Below, piece by piece: positions 1-12,788 of a stretch of DNA of 64,000 nt. The notes under the pieces are model-generated. The model was not told the origin of the DNA. It did not search any database and saw nothing but the letters and a program-made list of their open reading frames with translations. The stretch is taken from contig JAIVEN010000015.1 in NCBI GenBank assembly GCA_026686845.1, positions 24,347,501-24,411,500 of the forward strand. Direction: 5' to 3'. Position 1 is the stretch's first letter; the number at the start of each line of letters is the position of its first letter. The DNA is from Adenanthera pavonina. Taxonomy: Eukaryota; Streptophyta; Magnoliopsida; Fabales; Fabaceae. Position numbers and translations under genes: made by a program.

Positions 1-520
1 ATATATGGATTAGATTTTTTCATAACCAGCTTGATAATATGCCACAAATATACATATGTGATTTTCATCTCTATATTTATCATCATATCAAATTTTAAAA
101 AAATAAAAAAAAAACATAAGGAAATAAATATTATTTAGAATACGTGGCTCAAATTTTTTCATGGTTAGTATGATGATATGAAGACATAAAATTATGACAT
201 GTTATGCTTTCATCCTCTGCTTTATAATATATAAATATAATAATGTAGATTTATATAGACATCATCAAATAATGACTGATTTGACCTAAATAATTAAATC
301 TTGATTTTTTTCACAAATGTACATATATGATTTTTCATTTATATATTTATCATATCAAATTTAAAAAAAATAAAAAATGTATATAAAGAAATAAATATCA
401 TCTAGAATATGAAGGTCAAATTTTTTTCATAATCAACATAATAATGTGAAGATTTGAAATCGCGATACGCCATACTTTCGACCTCTACTTTCTAATATAT
501 AATAGATTTATAGTAGTGTG
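1..520. repeat. AT-rich direct duplication, about 300-bp period
   Basis: Two diverged direct copies of the same AT-rich sequence lie at about 10-240 and 305-515. Both hold the landmarks 'cacaaatatacatatgtga'/'cacaaatgtacatatatga', then 'tatttatcatcatatcaaa' and 'gaaataaatatta/catc'. No coding potential is visible. The left copy may start before the window. This looks like old repeat DNA of unknown class. Confidence 0.55.
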
Positions 521-1014
521 TGTGTGTGTTTTTTTTTACCAAGGATTTATAGTGGAGTTATTAAAAAATTAATAATAAAGTTTGGGTTGTACGTGTTAAT
601 CTACTATTAAATATGAGTTTAATAGGTTGAACTATGATAAACTACTAGCTGAATCAGTTAAAAAAGTCAATTCTTTTCGAGTCATGAGTTAATAGGTCAA
701 GCTAATATGAGAAACTAATGATTTGATAAAATCTATTATTTTATATTTAAAGGACAAAAATAGTTTTTAAACTTTTTTATTGTCCTTTTAGTAGTCTTTG
801 TAAATATTTTTTTAGTGACATAGCTTTTTTATTACTACTTGAGGGAAAAGTGATATATTTTTAATTGTGCATACCTATATGGCAATATTAAATGAAATTC
901 AATATACCATACAAGATAGGGTAGTGATCTAATGGAGTCATTGCTTCATTCATCACTATTCACAGAGAATGAGGTCACTTTTAAATATAAATTTTGCTTT
1001 GAACCTTTTGATTA
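521..1014. other. Intergenic DNA, nothing recognised
   Basis: AT-rich, with a short (TG)n run near 515-530. I see no gene or mobile element in it. Confidence 0.5.
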
Positions 1015-1385
1015 GGTGTTTGTTTGGATTGAATTATAAAGTACTTATAAAGTAAAAAAAGTGATTATACTGCCAGTTTTCAAACACAACCCAGATCAAA
1101 ATAATCACTTATGATCATTTAAGTGATTATTTCCATAAGCTACTTTTTTTAACTTATGATAATCACTTATTCTCCCATGATCACTTATTTCACTTTTCAT
1201 TCTCATTATCCATCCAATAATCACTTAAACCCCAATATCCAAATATATTTCTTTTTTTAAAATCACTTATGGGGTAAAAATATCCAAACAAAAATCACTT
1301 TTGATATAATCACTTATTATTGTAATTTATTATGAATAATCACTTATTCTCATAATTACTTATCATTAATCCAATCCAAACACAC
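1015..1385. mobile_element. MITE-like element with subterminal AATCACTTAT repeats
   Basis: The ends form an imperfect terminal inverted repeat. TGTTTGGATTGAATTA (1021-1036) pairs with the reverse complement of 1367-1382 at 15 of 16 positions. Between the ends, the motif AATCACTTAT and near variants occur about nine times in both orientations. Dense subterminal motifs of this sort are usual in transposase-dependent DNA elements of the hAT or PIF type. The target duplication is not resolved, so the superfamily stays open. It is non-coding. Confidence 0.6.
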
Positions 1386-2325
1386 TATAAAGCTTGAGGG
1401 CCTTCTCAAATTACATAAACCAACTTATGTAAATCTTTCATGAATAAATATACCATTTTTTTGCAGTAAATATATCTTATTTTGCTGATTTTCTAGAGCA
1501 TTCTATGCAATCTGTGCATTGCATGAGGGTAAATACTAGTTTCTTTTTTTGGCCAAGGGAGTAAATACTAGTTGAGTTTGATGCAACCTCATATTAAATG
1601 TAGAGTATAAATAGTAAAGGTATTTGTGGAAAAAAAATTACATGCTCCAACAACTCAGCGTTGTGACTTATACTTTCAATGGTCTCAAGTATAAGAAGAA
1701 AAAAACTACTTTCTATATACTAATAAAATTAGTTAAACTCATTTAATTTGTAGTTAAATTTACCTTTTTTTTTCAAAATTACTCTTAATTAATAGTATTT
1801 TCCCGTACACTAAATTAATTATTGCTTATTGAAAACCACAATAGTTGAGGGGGTATTTTTGGAATATTTCATTTATTACATAAATTTGCATTTTATTTTC
1901 TCTTATATTAAATCAAACCTCTTCTCCAAAATTCTCTTATATTTGAAATTGGAAAGAATATTACATAAAAACGTTTTAAAATATGAATTATAATAAGAAC
2001 AAGAAGGAGTACGAACCAATATGTAGCCAAAGAAATTACAAAAAAAAGAAGAACTGGTATGAATTTTTAGATTGGATTCTTTAAATTTCCAATATTTCCA
2101 TTTGTATTATAGTTTGAGAAAGAAAGAAAAAAGGGTGAATGGTATGCACTGCGATTTTATTTGTTCTCACACCATTCCATTTGTCCCTCTTAAACCTCAC
2201 TTAAGAAATTTAAAAGATCCAATTTCATTAAATTTGCACCCTTCACTAAGATTGGGACAATGGGACCCACTTTAATAGTCCATATTAATGATATACTTTA
2301 ATCATTAATGCTGTTACTAAGCATC
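1386..2325. other. Intergenic DNA, nothing recognised
   Basis: AT-rich sequence with short spurious ORFs only. No domain, inverted repeat or target duplication could be found. Confidence 0.5.
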
Positions 2326-2726
2326 TATGAAGTACCCATACTTCAAAAAAGTGGATGCATCTGTATCCGATACACGACACGATATGATACTGTATTGTAT
2401 TTATATATATATATATGTATCTATTTGTACCACTTTGCATCCATTTATACCACTTCAATTTTTTACATCAAACTAAGACTATTTAAAATTGTTATAAATA
2501 TTTTATGATTTATTTTAACATTTATACTATACTTTTTTGCAATATTCAATACCAATTTTTATCTTAATAGGTAAATTTATTAATTATGCATATAAATAAT
2601 TGTATAAATAATATTATATAAATATAAATATTTCTCGCACTCATATCTTAGAATTTTAAAAACCATCATATCTTTCATATTATACTATATTATATCTCAT
2701 ATATGTATAGTATCATGCTACATAGC
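2326..2726. repeat. Dispersed 400-bp repeat, copy 1
   Basis: About 400 bp that are clearly similar to 17326-17722 along their whole length and in the same orientation. Shared landmarks are an ATAC/GATATG-rich left end, 'gactattt(aaa/gaa)attgtt', 'cttaataggtaaattt' and 'ctcgcactc(a/g)tat'. It is non-coding. It looks like a small interspersed element, but I see no clear terminal repeats and cannot name the family. Confidence 0.6.
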
Positions 2727-3540
2727 AAAGCATGATAACATCCATTTGGTCACAACAATAATTTACCTTCAGTTCTTTATTAAAAAATGATGGTAACATT
2801 CTATACAGTATCTCAGATGGGAAACCATGATCTCAACGTCTCATGATTGTAACAAGTTATCGAAGTTAAAATTTGAATAAATGAACACACCTAAAATTAA
2901 TTTGTAGTATTTATGATCGAGTCCCACTTGTTTTCATATTTTTTGTTTATTAACCCAAATTCTTTACTTTATAAAATTAATAACTTATCTCTGCTACTTT
3001 ATTTATTTTGTTCTCTCTCTCTCTATATATATATAAAGATAAAAAAACAATATTAAAAGGGACCAATGTAAGTCATATTAACTCACATGCCCGTCTCGTT
3101 CTAATTAGGTGACTCGACTCCATTTTAAAATTTTTGCGTGACCTGATTTGATCATGGTTGGCCTGACGTTATGAGCAACACTAAGGGAGAAATAGATGTG
3201 AGAAAAAAAAAAGCGTAGTGGACTAATCAATCATCCCATCATATTGACGACCTCACTTTTACATGATTATCCCCAAGAAGTGGTAATACATTCAATGTCA
3301 ATAACTTTTCCGGCCCCAAATTAACAAATTTACCAGCTAGGGTCTTTCAGTTTCATGACAATTGCGGCGCCATAATCAAACTATTTTTGCTAAGCTGCTA
3401 GTAAATTAGATTAATAGAAATATTATGACACTTTTAATATTAGCTTTGTCCAGCTGAATAATACCAAAAGACGGAACACACAGGAAGCATTTAAGATTCA
3501 AACAAGGGTTCAATTTTGGAATTAACAAGTCATGACCACT
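2727..3540. other. Intergenic DNA downstream of GMPP
   Basis: Contains a (TC)n(TA)n microsatellite near 3010-3038 and otherwise unremarkable AT-rich DNA. On the minus strand, an AATAAA at about 3544-3549 is a possible poly(A) signal for the gene at 3890-5662. That would give a 3' UTR of about 300 bases. Confidence 0.4.
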
Positions 3541-3889
3541 AGTTTTATTGTCCTTAAAACTTGCCCGAAGATGTTAAATCAAAGCACATTCCGAGCTTCT
3601 TGCAATAACTGAAGGCAGGACAAAAACTTCTAATAATTTATTTATATACAGACGCAGAAGTTTACACAGCTTGTGCCGTGAAGACCAAATGCATGACCTT
3701 ACATTACAAAGACACCGACCTTTCAATACTGCAGTCACATTACTCATTTTAGACGACAAACTTGTGCACTATGTAGGGGTAAGAAAAAGTAATGGGTTTG
3801 CAGGGTCAAGGAAATCAAATGAAATGAACAAACATATTTCAGACTAACTATACAACGACCAAACAAAATTTACAAATATGATCAGAACC

Positions 3890-5662
3890 TCACATGATTA
3901 TCTCTGGCTTTAGAATGCTTGACTTGATCTCCTTGTGGGGCAAAACCACACCACCATTGCTGTAAATTTCATCACATACATGGACATCTTCTCCAAGAAT
4001 AGTCATGTTTTCGACACGAGCCCACTGACCAATAGTGGAATGCCACCCAATGATACTGTTCGATATGCAAGCATGATTTTTAATCCGAACTCCTTGCATT
4101 ACTGTGCAACGAGAGACCCTAACACCTGATTCAACAACACAGCCAGGACCAATTGCTACATCAGGTCCAATAAGACATCCTTCACCAATTTTGGCAGTCT
4201 CATGTACAATGACATTACCCACAATATGAGGGCCACTGGCCAACTTAGAAGAAGACTTTTTCCTCAGTGAGTCTAAGTAAAGTCTCAAGCCAATGATATA
4301 GTCCCTTGGTTGCCCAATGTCCATCCAGAATCCTGGCAGGACCATTGCATATAGCTTTTTCTCTGCTGCAATTTTTGGAAACACTTCCTTCTCAATAGAA
4401 GTAGGCCTCAATTGAATTCGATCCAAAACAGAGGGGTTCAAAAGGTAGATTCCAGCATTGATTTTGTTACCAACAAATAACTTTGGCTTTTCTACAAATT
4501 TCTCAACCTGTCCTGTGGTCTCCTCCATGACAACCACACCATATTTTGATGGTTCATCAACCTAAACGAGTAGATGAAAAATGATATGAATTCTTGAACT
4601 TGTCCAAAAGTCTTACATAGTTTGCAAGGGAACATAGGTTGGGTTTGATAGATATGAAAGGAGTTTAAGAAAGAGAGAATAAAAGATAAATCTTCATTTA
4701 ACATGTTTGATATACATTATTCAACTTTCTTAGAGATAAAAATAGTATTTTCATGGAAACATCTTCTCCCTCTCGTTCTCCTTTTCAATTTCTCTTAAAA
4801 ATGATCATTCCTACCAAACCTGCTATTATTTCCTTGGAGCTTACCTTTGTTACCATTATGGAAGCCTCACCTCCGTGGGACTTATGGAATGCAATCATTT
4901 CTTTAAGTGGGTACTCACTAATAACATCACTGTTAAGTACAAAAAATGGCTCTCCAGAGTCATCTATCAGCTTGTCCCTGGCAAGAGCCAGGGGACCTGC
5001 GGTCCCCAGAGGCTCAGTCTCTTGAGAACAAGTGATTTTGATGCCAAGCTTTGCCTCAAATTCCTTCAAAAAATTCAACATCACCTGCAGTAGGGAGTAT
5101 CGCCAAAGTCAAAATAAAGAAATGTTGGCCACCTTATCTCTTTACGAATTGACAAAACAATGTGATAAGGGGAGATGTGATTCTTTACCTCTGGTTGGTA
5201 ATTGATAGCTAATACCACTTCAGTAACTCCAATAGCCTTAAGAGCCTCTATCTAAAAAATTTAAAATCAAACAGAAATTTCAGATACTCCATACTTTTTG
5301 ACTCATTTAAATGGGAGAAACAATTCTGTCCATCATATTTGGTCAAGTTTTTTATTAACCGTGGGAGTATATATCAATTGCATAAAAATATCAGATGTCT
5401 TTGCAAAACTGTGACATATCCATGATATCTAGAAGAAAACATTATAGATATCATACAGAGAAGGCATTAAACAACAAAGCATATCTTCAATTTACCAATA
5501 AAACATAACAGATATAAGATCGCTTAAGTCGAGCATCCACAAAAATTTGACCTGGTGCAGGATCATGGGTTTATTAGCAAAATCAACAAGAGGCTTGGGG
5601 ACACTGAGTGTCAATGGCCTCAACCTTGTTCCAAATCCTCCAACCAGAATCAGTGCCTTCAT
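3890..5662 (-). CDS. VTC1: Mannose-1-phosphate guanylyltransferase (GDP-mannose pyrophosphorylase), CYT1/VTC1 type
   Basis: Makes GDP-mannose from mannose-1-phosphate and GTP in the cytosol. GDP-mannose feeds ascorbate synthesis, N-glycosylation, GPI anchors and wall mannans. Coding exons on the minus strand are 5552-5662, 5189-5251, 4845-5084 and 3890-4561, all with GT..AG borders. Lengths of 111, 63, 240 and 672 nt join in frame to 361 codons plus stop, the same length as the Arabidopsis enzyme as I recall it. The nucleotidyltransferase signature GGFGTRLRPLT is at residues 8-18, FVEKPK lies mid-protein, and a C-terminal left-handed beta-helix of hexapeptide repeats (IGEGCLIGPDVAIGPGC) ends in KPEIIM. 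The start is the first ATG after the 5'-UTR acceptor at 5685/5684. No disabling change is seen. Recognition is from family knowledge. The exon joins come from the sequence. Confidence 0.95.
5287..5367. mobile_element. Possible short Stowaway-like remnant in a GMPP intron
   Basis: Begins CTCCATACTTTTTGAC and ends with the reverse complement of CTCCCACGG. It is flanked on both sides by TA (5285-5286, 5368-5369), as expected for Tc1/mariner-type insertion. At 81 bp it is shorter than a usual Stowaway, so it would be an internal deletion derivative. It lies within the first coding intron (5252-5551). Confidence 0.4.
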
Positions 5663-7135
5663 TGCAATATAGCCCTTGCTTTCCCTGTAAATTATAAATT
5701 TAGCAGCAGATCGACAAAATCTAGCAGACAACGTAATCATAAATATGAGCAGATAGATTCCAGTGTCCCATAAATATTCATGCCATGAAAAGAAATAGCC
5801 CTATTCAGTAAAACTGGTATAACTTTAAAAAATGGCACAGAAGTTAGCCAGAGCTGACGGGTATTATGGCATGCATCAGATGGAAGCAGCTGGAGAAAGA
5901 AACAAGAACCAGATGTCATAGAAGCTTAAATGGTAAGCCCTCAGATATCTAATACTCATCTGAAGGGAAGCAACCATGTCATTACAAGAATAAAAAAGTT
6001 AGAAACAATAGTAAAAATCATTCAAAAGGTTTAGCGAGATGAAAAAAGGGGGCAAAATCCAGCTATTCAACCAAAAAATGATATCATATCAAAACTGGAA
6101 TCAAGGTACATTGTAACTATCTGGGATACAACAGACAGTTCAGAGTCCATAGCTTCTTTCTTCTTTGGGTGAAATATTTCACGCTCAGCATTAATTCTAA
6201 CAACTCTGTTTCTTTTTCTCAGAATCCTATAGGGTGTAGTGCTTTGCTTTGATATGGCATCTCAAAAATCTAATTACCCTATGGGTAAGGATATCTGGTT
6301 AAATTGTATTTTTAAAGATATCCGGTTAAATTGCCATTTAGCAGAGCCTGACAGATAACGACAGTAATTCTAAAATTTGAATTAAAACTTTAGAATATCT
6401 GCTTAACAGTGATTCAAAAATCTAATAACCCTATGGGTAAGGACATCTGCTTTGATATTTTGCCACATTGCCTTCGTGGAAACAAAATATCCAATCATTC
6501 ATGAGACTTGAACACGAGGTATAGACATCATCATAAGGAAAAAGTCTTCCTCGTAGTATTAAATTCCGGGATTAAAATTCTCAAAAATAATAATTTAAGA
6601 TAATTAAGTGTCATGTGGTTACCACTATATCCAGCAAAATTCACGAAAAGGGGACCAAAGAAAAAAATGGAGAAATAGCTACAACCAGCAAGGGATATGA
6701 CTTACAGACAGTTTCTTTCACTTAATTTGTTAATAGAAGCATAATCACGAAACAGAGCGGCTCCAAATAAGCAAAATCTCCACGACATGAACATCGTGAT
6801 TAATTCACAGGTATTGTAAAACAATCATACAAAGCAATACATAATTAAAATCAAACTAAAGCGTTTACACATTGTCAAATTAACCTTAACCCAGCATCAA
6901 AGAGTAATCTGGCAAAAAAAATCAGAGAGTCAAATCGAAAACCCAAATCGCCCAATTAATCCACTAGATCAACTACCTGAATAAAAACAATAAAGCACAA
7001 ATACCTTTAAGGAATCAAAAACCCAAGTGGCGACGGCGTTCGAACAACCCGAACGGTCCCGGTTGTCAGGAATCGGAGTTGTGATCTAACGACGAAGATG
7101 GAAGGAGAGATCTGGCGTCATCTTTATTTCCTTCA
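5663..7135 (-). other. GMPP 5' UTR with a 1.3-kb leader intron
   Basis: Upstream of the ATG on the minus strand, TTACAG at 5685-5690 is a clean acceptor. At 7003-7004 an AAAG|GTAT donor follows a GC-richer stretch (7005 to about 7135) that looks like the first UTR exon. The inferred leader intron is 5685-7004. It holds a partial duplication of 'accctatgggtaagga' (6276-6291 and 6427-6442) and otherwise nothing recognisable. The transcription start is not resolved, and a further small UTR exon cannot be excluded. Confidence 0.5.
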
Positions 7136-8300
7136 ACTCGTTGAATCTACATAATATGTTGATCCTCTCCAGCCAAATCTCAGCCATTCATACAATCTAA
7201 TACCTGATCAGCATTTCATAGGCATCGAAAGATGTGCGTGGTTGGATAAATCAGATGGTCTGAAATTTAAATGAAAATTTTCCAAGTATAGAGCTGCGAA
7301 TCTGCTTGCGAGAACTGTGAAGGCTGACTATGAGTCTCAGAAAAAATTTCTTCATCTGAATTTACACTTCTAGTTCCATATATATTTTTTCGTTTTCTTT
7401 CTATCAGTTTCCTTGTACTGCAGTTCACTTAACTGTTTCTTTATCCTGCGTTTATATCCCAGGTCTTCAATTCCTTGTTGTACCTTGGCTTAATTCCCAA
7501 ATTCTGTTCCTTGGTAGCTCAAAGTCAATGCATGAACGATTAATTCCCAGCAATATACGAGAGGATAAGTACCGACCGTTACTCTTTCATCAGGAGCCGC
7601 AAAGCATAATTGAAGGAAAAATGGCGGCGTGTTCTACAGGAGTGGAAGCATCACCTCATTGTGCAGATTTCTTTGCAGCCATTCAATGATGCAATACGGG
7701 TATGGCAATGAGGTGAGCTATGATAAGTAAGATGGGAATTTAAAAATTTTAACTTACGGATACAAGGTGTATATATATACACACATATAAAATTTATCTA
7801 TATATATAATAAAGTAATATATTAAAGATAAAAAATATAAGAAACTAAAAACATGTATATGATGTGTGTGTCAAAGTTAATGAAGTTTTAAATAAATATT
7901 TTAAAAGTAATATGAAAATATTTGAAATAAAAAATAAAAAATTGAGTGTTCCTATAAGATTTTAATCATTTTAGAACTGTATAAAAAAGAAAAATTAAGA
8001 GTATGTGTATTATATGTATTGTAGGATACGGTATGAGTATTGTTTCGTTTCTAATGTATATTGGATAAGAATATATTTTCTTTTTTAAAACATGGGTGCA
8101 GTCGAAGATTGCACGAATGACTAAGATTTGACTAAAGAGATTGCTATATAAATGTTGTGTCAAGAGAGGATAAAATCCCCATAAAAACATACTGGGATTT
8201 TTTTTAAGTAAATTTTAAAAAATTTTGAATTACGTAATTTATTCAATTGGATCAATGAACAAATTATATTGTAATTTATTAATTATAAATATAATAAAAA
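7136..8300. other. Upstream/intergenic DNA of the GMPP gene
   Basis: About 7136-7700 has balanced composition and may hold the GMPP promoter. From 7740 on the sequence becomes AT-rich. No further gene is seen. Confidence 0.4.
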
Positions 8301-8352
8301 TAATATTCAGTTTACCAAATCCCCAGTGGTTTTGTAACAAAAAACAACTTCA

Positions 8353-8557
8353 TTTGAATAGATGCTTGACTGTGAAACAAGTCATTGACCTTATCAGTTT
8401 TGCAAAAATTAATTTGGATAGATGCTACAATTTGGGTATCAGAAATTGTTCATGTGTTTATACATTTTTTTTTTGGATAACAATGTGTTTATACATTTTA
8501 AAAATCCTTCAAATGAAAAAACTGAATGACTTGTTACACAGTCAGCATCTATTCAAA
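8353..8557. repeat. Inverted repeat able to form a long hairpin
   Basis: The stretch from 8353, TTGAATAGATGCTTGACTGT and following bases, pairs almost perfectly with the reverse complement of 8521-8557 over about 37 bp. The loop is about 130 bp. A second weaker pair of similar segments ('ttttgtaacaa', 'gaatcccca') lies just outside, at 8326-8345 and 8580-8625. The arrangement suggests a fold-back or MITE-type element of about 8305-8625. Target duplications are not evident. Confidence 0.45.
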
Positions 8558-8694
8558 TTAATTTAGTCGTTTATTTAGTTGTTTTGTAACAATAAACAGC
8601 TGATATTCACGGTACCGAATCCCCATTCGCCTAACATAATTGTAATAAAAATGATAATTGTTAATTAATTATAATTGTAATAAACAGTGGGTAT

Positions 8695-9665
8695 AAGGTC
8701 TCATTTGGTATATCGAAATTTTTTTAATGGAATTGGAATTGGAATGAAAATGAAAATGTGAATAGAAATAAGAATAGAAATATGAATTTTAAAACTACGT
8801 TTAGTATAATATGGAATTTTACATAATTTTTAATTTTAATATGTGTATTATAATATAAAAAGATTAAACTACCCTTATCAAATTAAAAAAAAAATTCCTT
8901 TCAAACTCAAACCAAAGTTCACGCAAATCCACCATTATCCGTCATCACCTTTAATCATCACACTTTCGTTGGCCACCACCTTGCCATCCATTCACAAACC
9001 ACAAATTTCATAAATCAAAGCTTCAATCAATTCTAGAAATTAGCCAAATCTTAGACTCATTTTCGATTCGAAACACCATTTTTTAATGCTATTTTCGAAT
9101 CCAAAGCCAGCCATATTTTGAACCTAGATTCAAAGGCCATTTACACGTTGCAGTTCTTACCAAGTTTGCTTCTAGGTAGATGTAAGAGGGAGATGAAGGA
9201 GACACTAGAATTGTTGAGGAGAAGCCAGGCAAGAACGGGAGAAGATGATGAATCAGTGGATGAGAGATGGTGAGCTGTAGGTGTGACGATGACGCGGTGG
9301 TGCGATGATGAGGGAGTTGCGAAGGTTGAAGCATGATGAGGAGAAGATGACAGGCCGATGGAGGCACGTGGTGTGGTGGAGGTGCGACGGTGAGGTGGTG
9401 GTGCGACGGTAATGCGATGGTGCGATGGGTGAGGGAGCTTTGAAGGATAAGGGCACAGGGGTCTCAAATAATAAATTCCAGATATTTCAATCGATTCCAT
9501 CATTGAAGGAGAGGAATCCAATTCATGTTATTTTGCTAGAATATGGTTTCTTGGTAATCAGAATTCATGCCTAACTAACATACCTGAGTTAGAAATCTCA
9601 TTCCATTTCCATTTCCATTTCCATTTCCATCCCAAGAATTCCTACCTATTAAACTGGACATAAAG
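8695..9665. mobile_element. Candidate non-autonomous DNA transposon with GGAATT-rich ends
   Basis: The left end (8700-8760) carries 'atggaattggaattggaatg', and the right end (9598-9645) carries the inverted equivalent, a (CCATTT)n run followed by 'aattcctacctattaaac'. This gives a rough terminal inverted repeat. The inner part 9160-9450 is unusually GC-rich with repeated GGTGGTGCGA-type motifs. The minus-strand reading frames there (Ser/His/Pro/Thr-rich) are low-complexity artefacts. Terminal repeats are imperfect and no target duplication was found. Confidence 0.35.
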
Positions 9666-10274
9666 AGTTAATGGACAAACAAAAATGTGCCCCAGTCTAC
9701 CAAAAAAGAAAAAATAAATAAATAAAAATTATATTCAGTTTACAATAGGGAAGAATTATATTGATGTAATGTGTGAAACATAAAAGTATGATTCAGAATT
9801 ATGCATGGTATTTAAATATTTATATAAACTTTTTCGCAGTGGAACTTACTGAGTAATTAATATCCCACCAATATGAGGAAATAATGTCTATTATTTTTTG
9901 GATAGCCAGCAGCTTATATACATATATATATGTGTGTGTGTGTGTGTGTGTCGAAACTCGAAAGTCGAAACAAAAAATTTATATTTCACTAGACATGTTT
10001 TAAAGTCAATAAAATCATCGTCATCATTATTATTAATATTTTAAATTTAATTTTAATTCATTGTAGTTGTAGGTATGGAATAATTGTACAGCATTAGAAA
10101 ATCGTCCTTTCCAGCTGAATTTACAAGTATCATATATTTATAATAACTCAACTCATACAAAAATACCAATCCAACCATTGAAAATGTTTCTGCAGCTCAA
10201 CATCAACAAAACAAACACAGACAAATAGAGGACATCCATTCCCAGTTCCCACATATATATAATAAAACTATTAA
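9666..10274. other. Intergenic DNA and 3' flank of the receptor kinase
   Basis: AT-rich, with a (TA)n(TG)n microsatellite at about 9915-9951. The part next to 10275 should hold the 3' UTR of the kinase gene. No poly(A) signal could be assigned with confidence. Confidence 0.45.
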
Positions 10275-12720
10275 TTAGTTCTGGGCATCTTTAGCAGAGG
10301 CAATGCCAATGATATACTCAATCTCCTCAGCTACCTCTTTCATTGAAGGTCGGTTCTGTCTGCGTTCCTCCAGGCATCCCAGAGCCAAGAAAGCCACAGC
10401 CTTCATAGTGTCCATTTCTAAAGTGGAAGAAGCTCCATTCTTCAACAGTACTGGATCTATCACTTCCATCAACTTCTCTTCTTCCGCCATCCTCTGCACA
10501 TAAACCGCCAAATTCACATCATCCGCATCCCTGGTAAAATCTATCGCCTTCTGCGCCGTCAGGAGCTCCAACAGAACCACCCCAAAGCTGTACACATCGC
10601 TCTTATCCGTCAACTGGTAATTCCTGTAATACTCGGGATCTAAATACCCAAGTGTCCCCTGAGCACAAGTTGAGATATGACTCAGGTCAGTTTCAGCTAG
10701 CCTGGATAACCCAAAATCTGAAACCTTGGCGTTTAGTTTATTATCTAACAGAATGTTACTAGACTTGACGTCTCTGTGGTATATAGAAGGCACCGCCGAG
10801 AAGTGAAGGTACGCCAGACCTTGTGCTGTGTCGTGAGCTATACGAAGGCGATGAGACCAACTCAGAAAGCCACGTCCTTCATGGCCTTGCAAGTGATCCA
10901 GGAGAGTCCCGTTCTCTATGAACTCATACACCATCGTCGGCTGCTCTAACTCGACGCAGCAACCCAGAAGACCCACCAGGTTGCGGTGGTGGACTTGGCA
11001 CAATATGCGAACCTCGTTCAGGACTTGGTCGGTGCCTTTGGCGTTCCCGAGTTTCGCACACTTGACGGCCACTAGAGTGCCGTCTTGGAGAATGCCCTTG
11101 TAGACTTCGCCGTAGCCGCCGGCGCCGAGGAGTCGGTCTCTGGAGAAGTTGTTGGTAGCTTTCTTCAGTTCTTTGCCGGAGAAGAGCTTCGCGGCTCTGC
11201 CTCCCCCACTCGCATTCAGGATGCCCTCGCGCTCTCTCACTAGGCGTTCATGTGCCTCCTTGATGCGTCTGTGCCGTCTGTACACAAGAACCGCAATAAT
11301 GGCTGCTACAAGTGCTCCGAAAATCCCGCCCGTCAAACCTGCACATATTTGGACCAAAGCCTTTGAAGGATTTTAAGAGCGAGACTGTAAAACGGAGTTT
11401 GGGTATAATAAAATGGAGTTTGAGAAGAATGAGTTTGTGAAGATGGAGTTTGGGTAGAAGTAGGGACAGGTATTAAGTTAACTCCCAGTTTGCATTTTAG
11501 GCTTATGTCCGAATGATAATGGATAAAACTGGGTTTTGGAATTGAAAATGAATTTTAGAATATGTAAATGCAGAACCAAACAGATTTTCCATCAATCAAA
11601 TTTGTAAAATAAAAAACTGGATGATTTCTCCGTCTAAATTGACCAAATAGAATCAGGCATATATATATATATATAAATAATCTTAAATGTATTGTACTGT
11701 TCCAGAATTTCTGTTGAATTATAAGATAGTGGATCAGGGAATACCTGCGATAAGTGCAGTTCGATGCGAGGAGCCACTACAACCATCCGAACTTTGACAT
11801 GTAATTTCTGAATTATACAAGGTCAAACGCAAATTGCAGCTATATAGTATTAGTCAACGCCTCTCACAAATTAGGTGAGGAAAAAGGAAAAAAGAAAAAG
11901 GCAGGAAAATGGCTGTTCCGTTAATCGTAATAGTAACCGACTCACTCTCAGAGCAGACCCCTTGGATTGGGTCCCACAAAAGCCCAGCGTTACAAAAGCA
12001 TCTCTTGATCCCATTTCTCGATGCGTCCGGCGCGCAAGTGGAATTGCCACCCTCGCAATCCCCCTGGGACCCACAGATCGGTTCCTGCGGCGACACCCAC
12101 TGAATCTCCAGCCCTGGTTCAGGCCACCGGCTCACCGGCAGAGCCGGGTTCAAGTTCACGAGGCTAGAGTAAGCGCTGCATCCGACATCTCGGACCCGAA
12201 TCATGTACGAATTACTGGACCCGCCCACGCTGAAAGTACAGCACAAAGGCGTGTCCTGGCACAGACCGGCGTCTGCGGTGCCGTTGATGTAGGTGTGACA
12301 CAAGCTGGAGGAGGAGCAATTCAACGGAGAAAGGCGGAGCGTTTCCGTACAGTTGAGGTAGACGATGGTGTTGCTGCTGGTGATGTTGAAGGGGAGGGTG
12401 TTGTTGAGCTGGATGCCGCCGTGGATTTTATCGGTGGTGACGCAGGTGTTGGAGATGAGGGAGGCGGGTCGGATCACGAGGCGTTGGGTTTGCGGGTTGA
12501 TGGACTCGATGGGGTAGGAGTTGTTGAGGGTGTCGAAGATGAGGGAGCCGGAGCTGCACCGGATGTTGTAGGATGGGTCACCGCAGTTGGGGGTGGTGCT
12601 GAGTGGATAGGGTACGGAAGTGTTGCCGCAGTTAGGGCAACGCGTGAGGGACATTCCATGGCCGGCGCACGTTAGCAGCGCCGTCGTGAAGAGCAGAAAC
12701 TTATATGACGTCGAATCCAT
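10275..12720 (-). CDS. Wall-associated-kinase-like receptor kinase (WAKL15/20 type)
   Basis: Plasma-membrane Ser/Thr receptor kinase. Minus-strand exons are 11946-12720, 11745-11807 and 10275-11338 (775+63+1064 nt). All have GT..AG borders and join in frame to 633 codons plus stop, close to the family's usual length. Residues 1 to about 24 form a signal peptide, followed by a Cys-rich extracellular GUB_WAK/WAK-associated region (CPNCG, then CNAGLLWDP). A membrane helix lies at about 281-299 (LTGGIFGALVAAIIAVLVY). The kinase domain has the glycine loop GAGGYGEVYKG, VAVK lysine near 372, HRDVKSSN near 467, DFG near 487 and GTLGYLDPEYY. All catalytic residues are present, so an active kinase is expected. 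The start is 12718-12720. The open frame reaches 12756 only through a TTG, and the TATA box position also supports the downstream ATG. Exon 1 is much GC-richer than its surroundings. The ligand is unknown. Confidence 0.93.
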
Positions 12721-12780
12721 CGGGAGCCCACCGGGTTGGAACCACTGACTAGACAATTAAGCATTTCTTGGTGACAGCAT

Positions 12781-12788
12781 ATTTATAA
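12781..12788 (-). promoter_or_regulatory. Probable TATA box of the WAK-like kinase gene
   Basis: On the minus strand this reads TTATAAAT, 61 bases upstream of the ATG at 12720. A start of transcription about 30 bases downstream would fall near 12757 and give a 5' leader of roughly 37 bases. Confidence 0.55.
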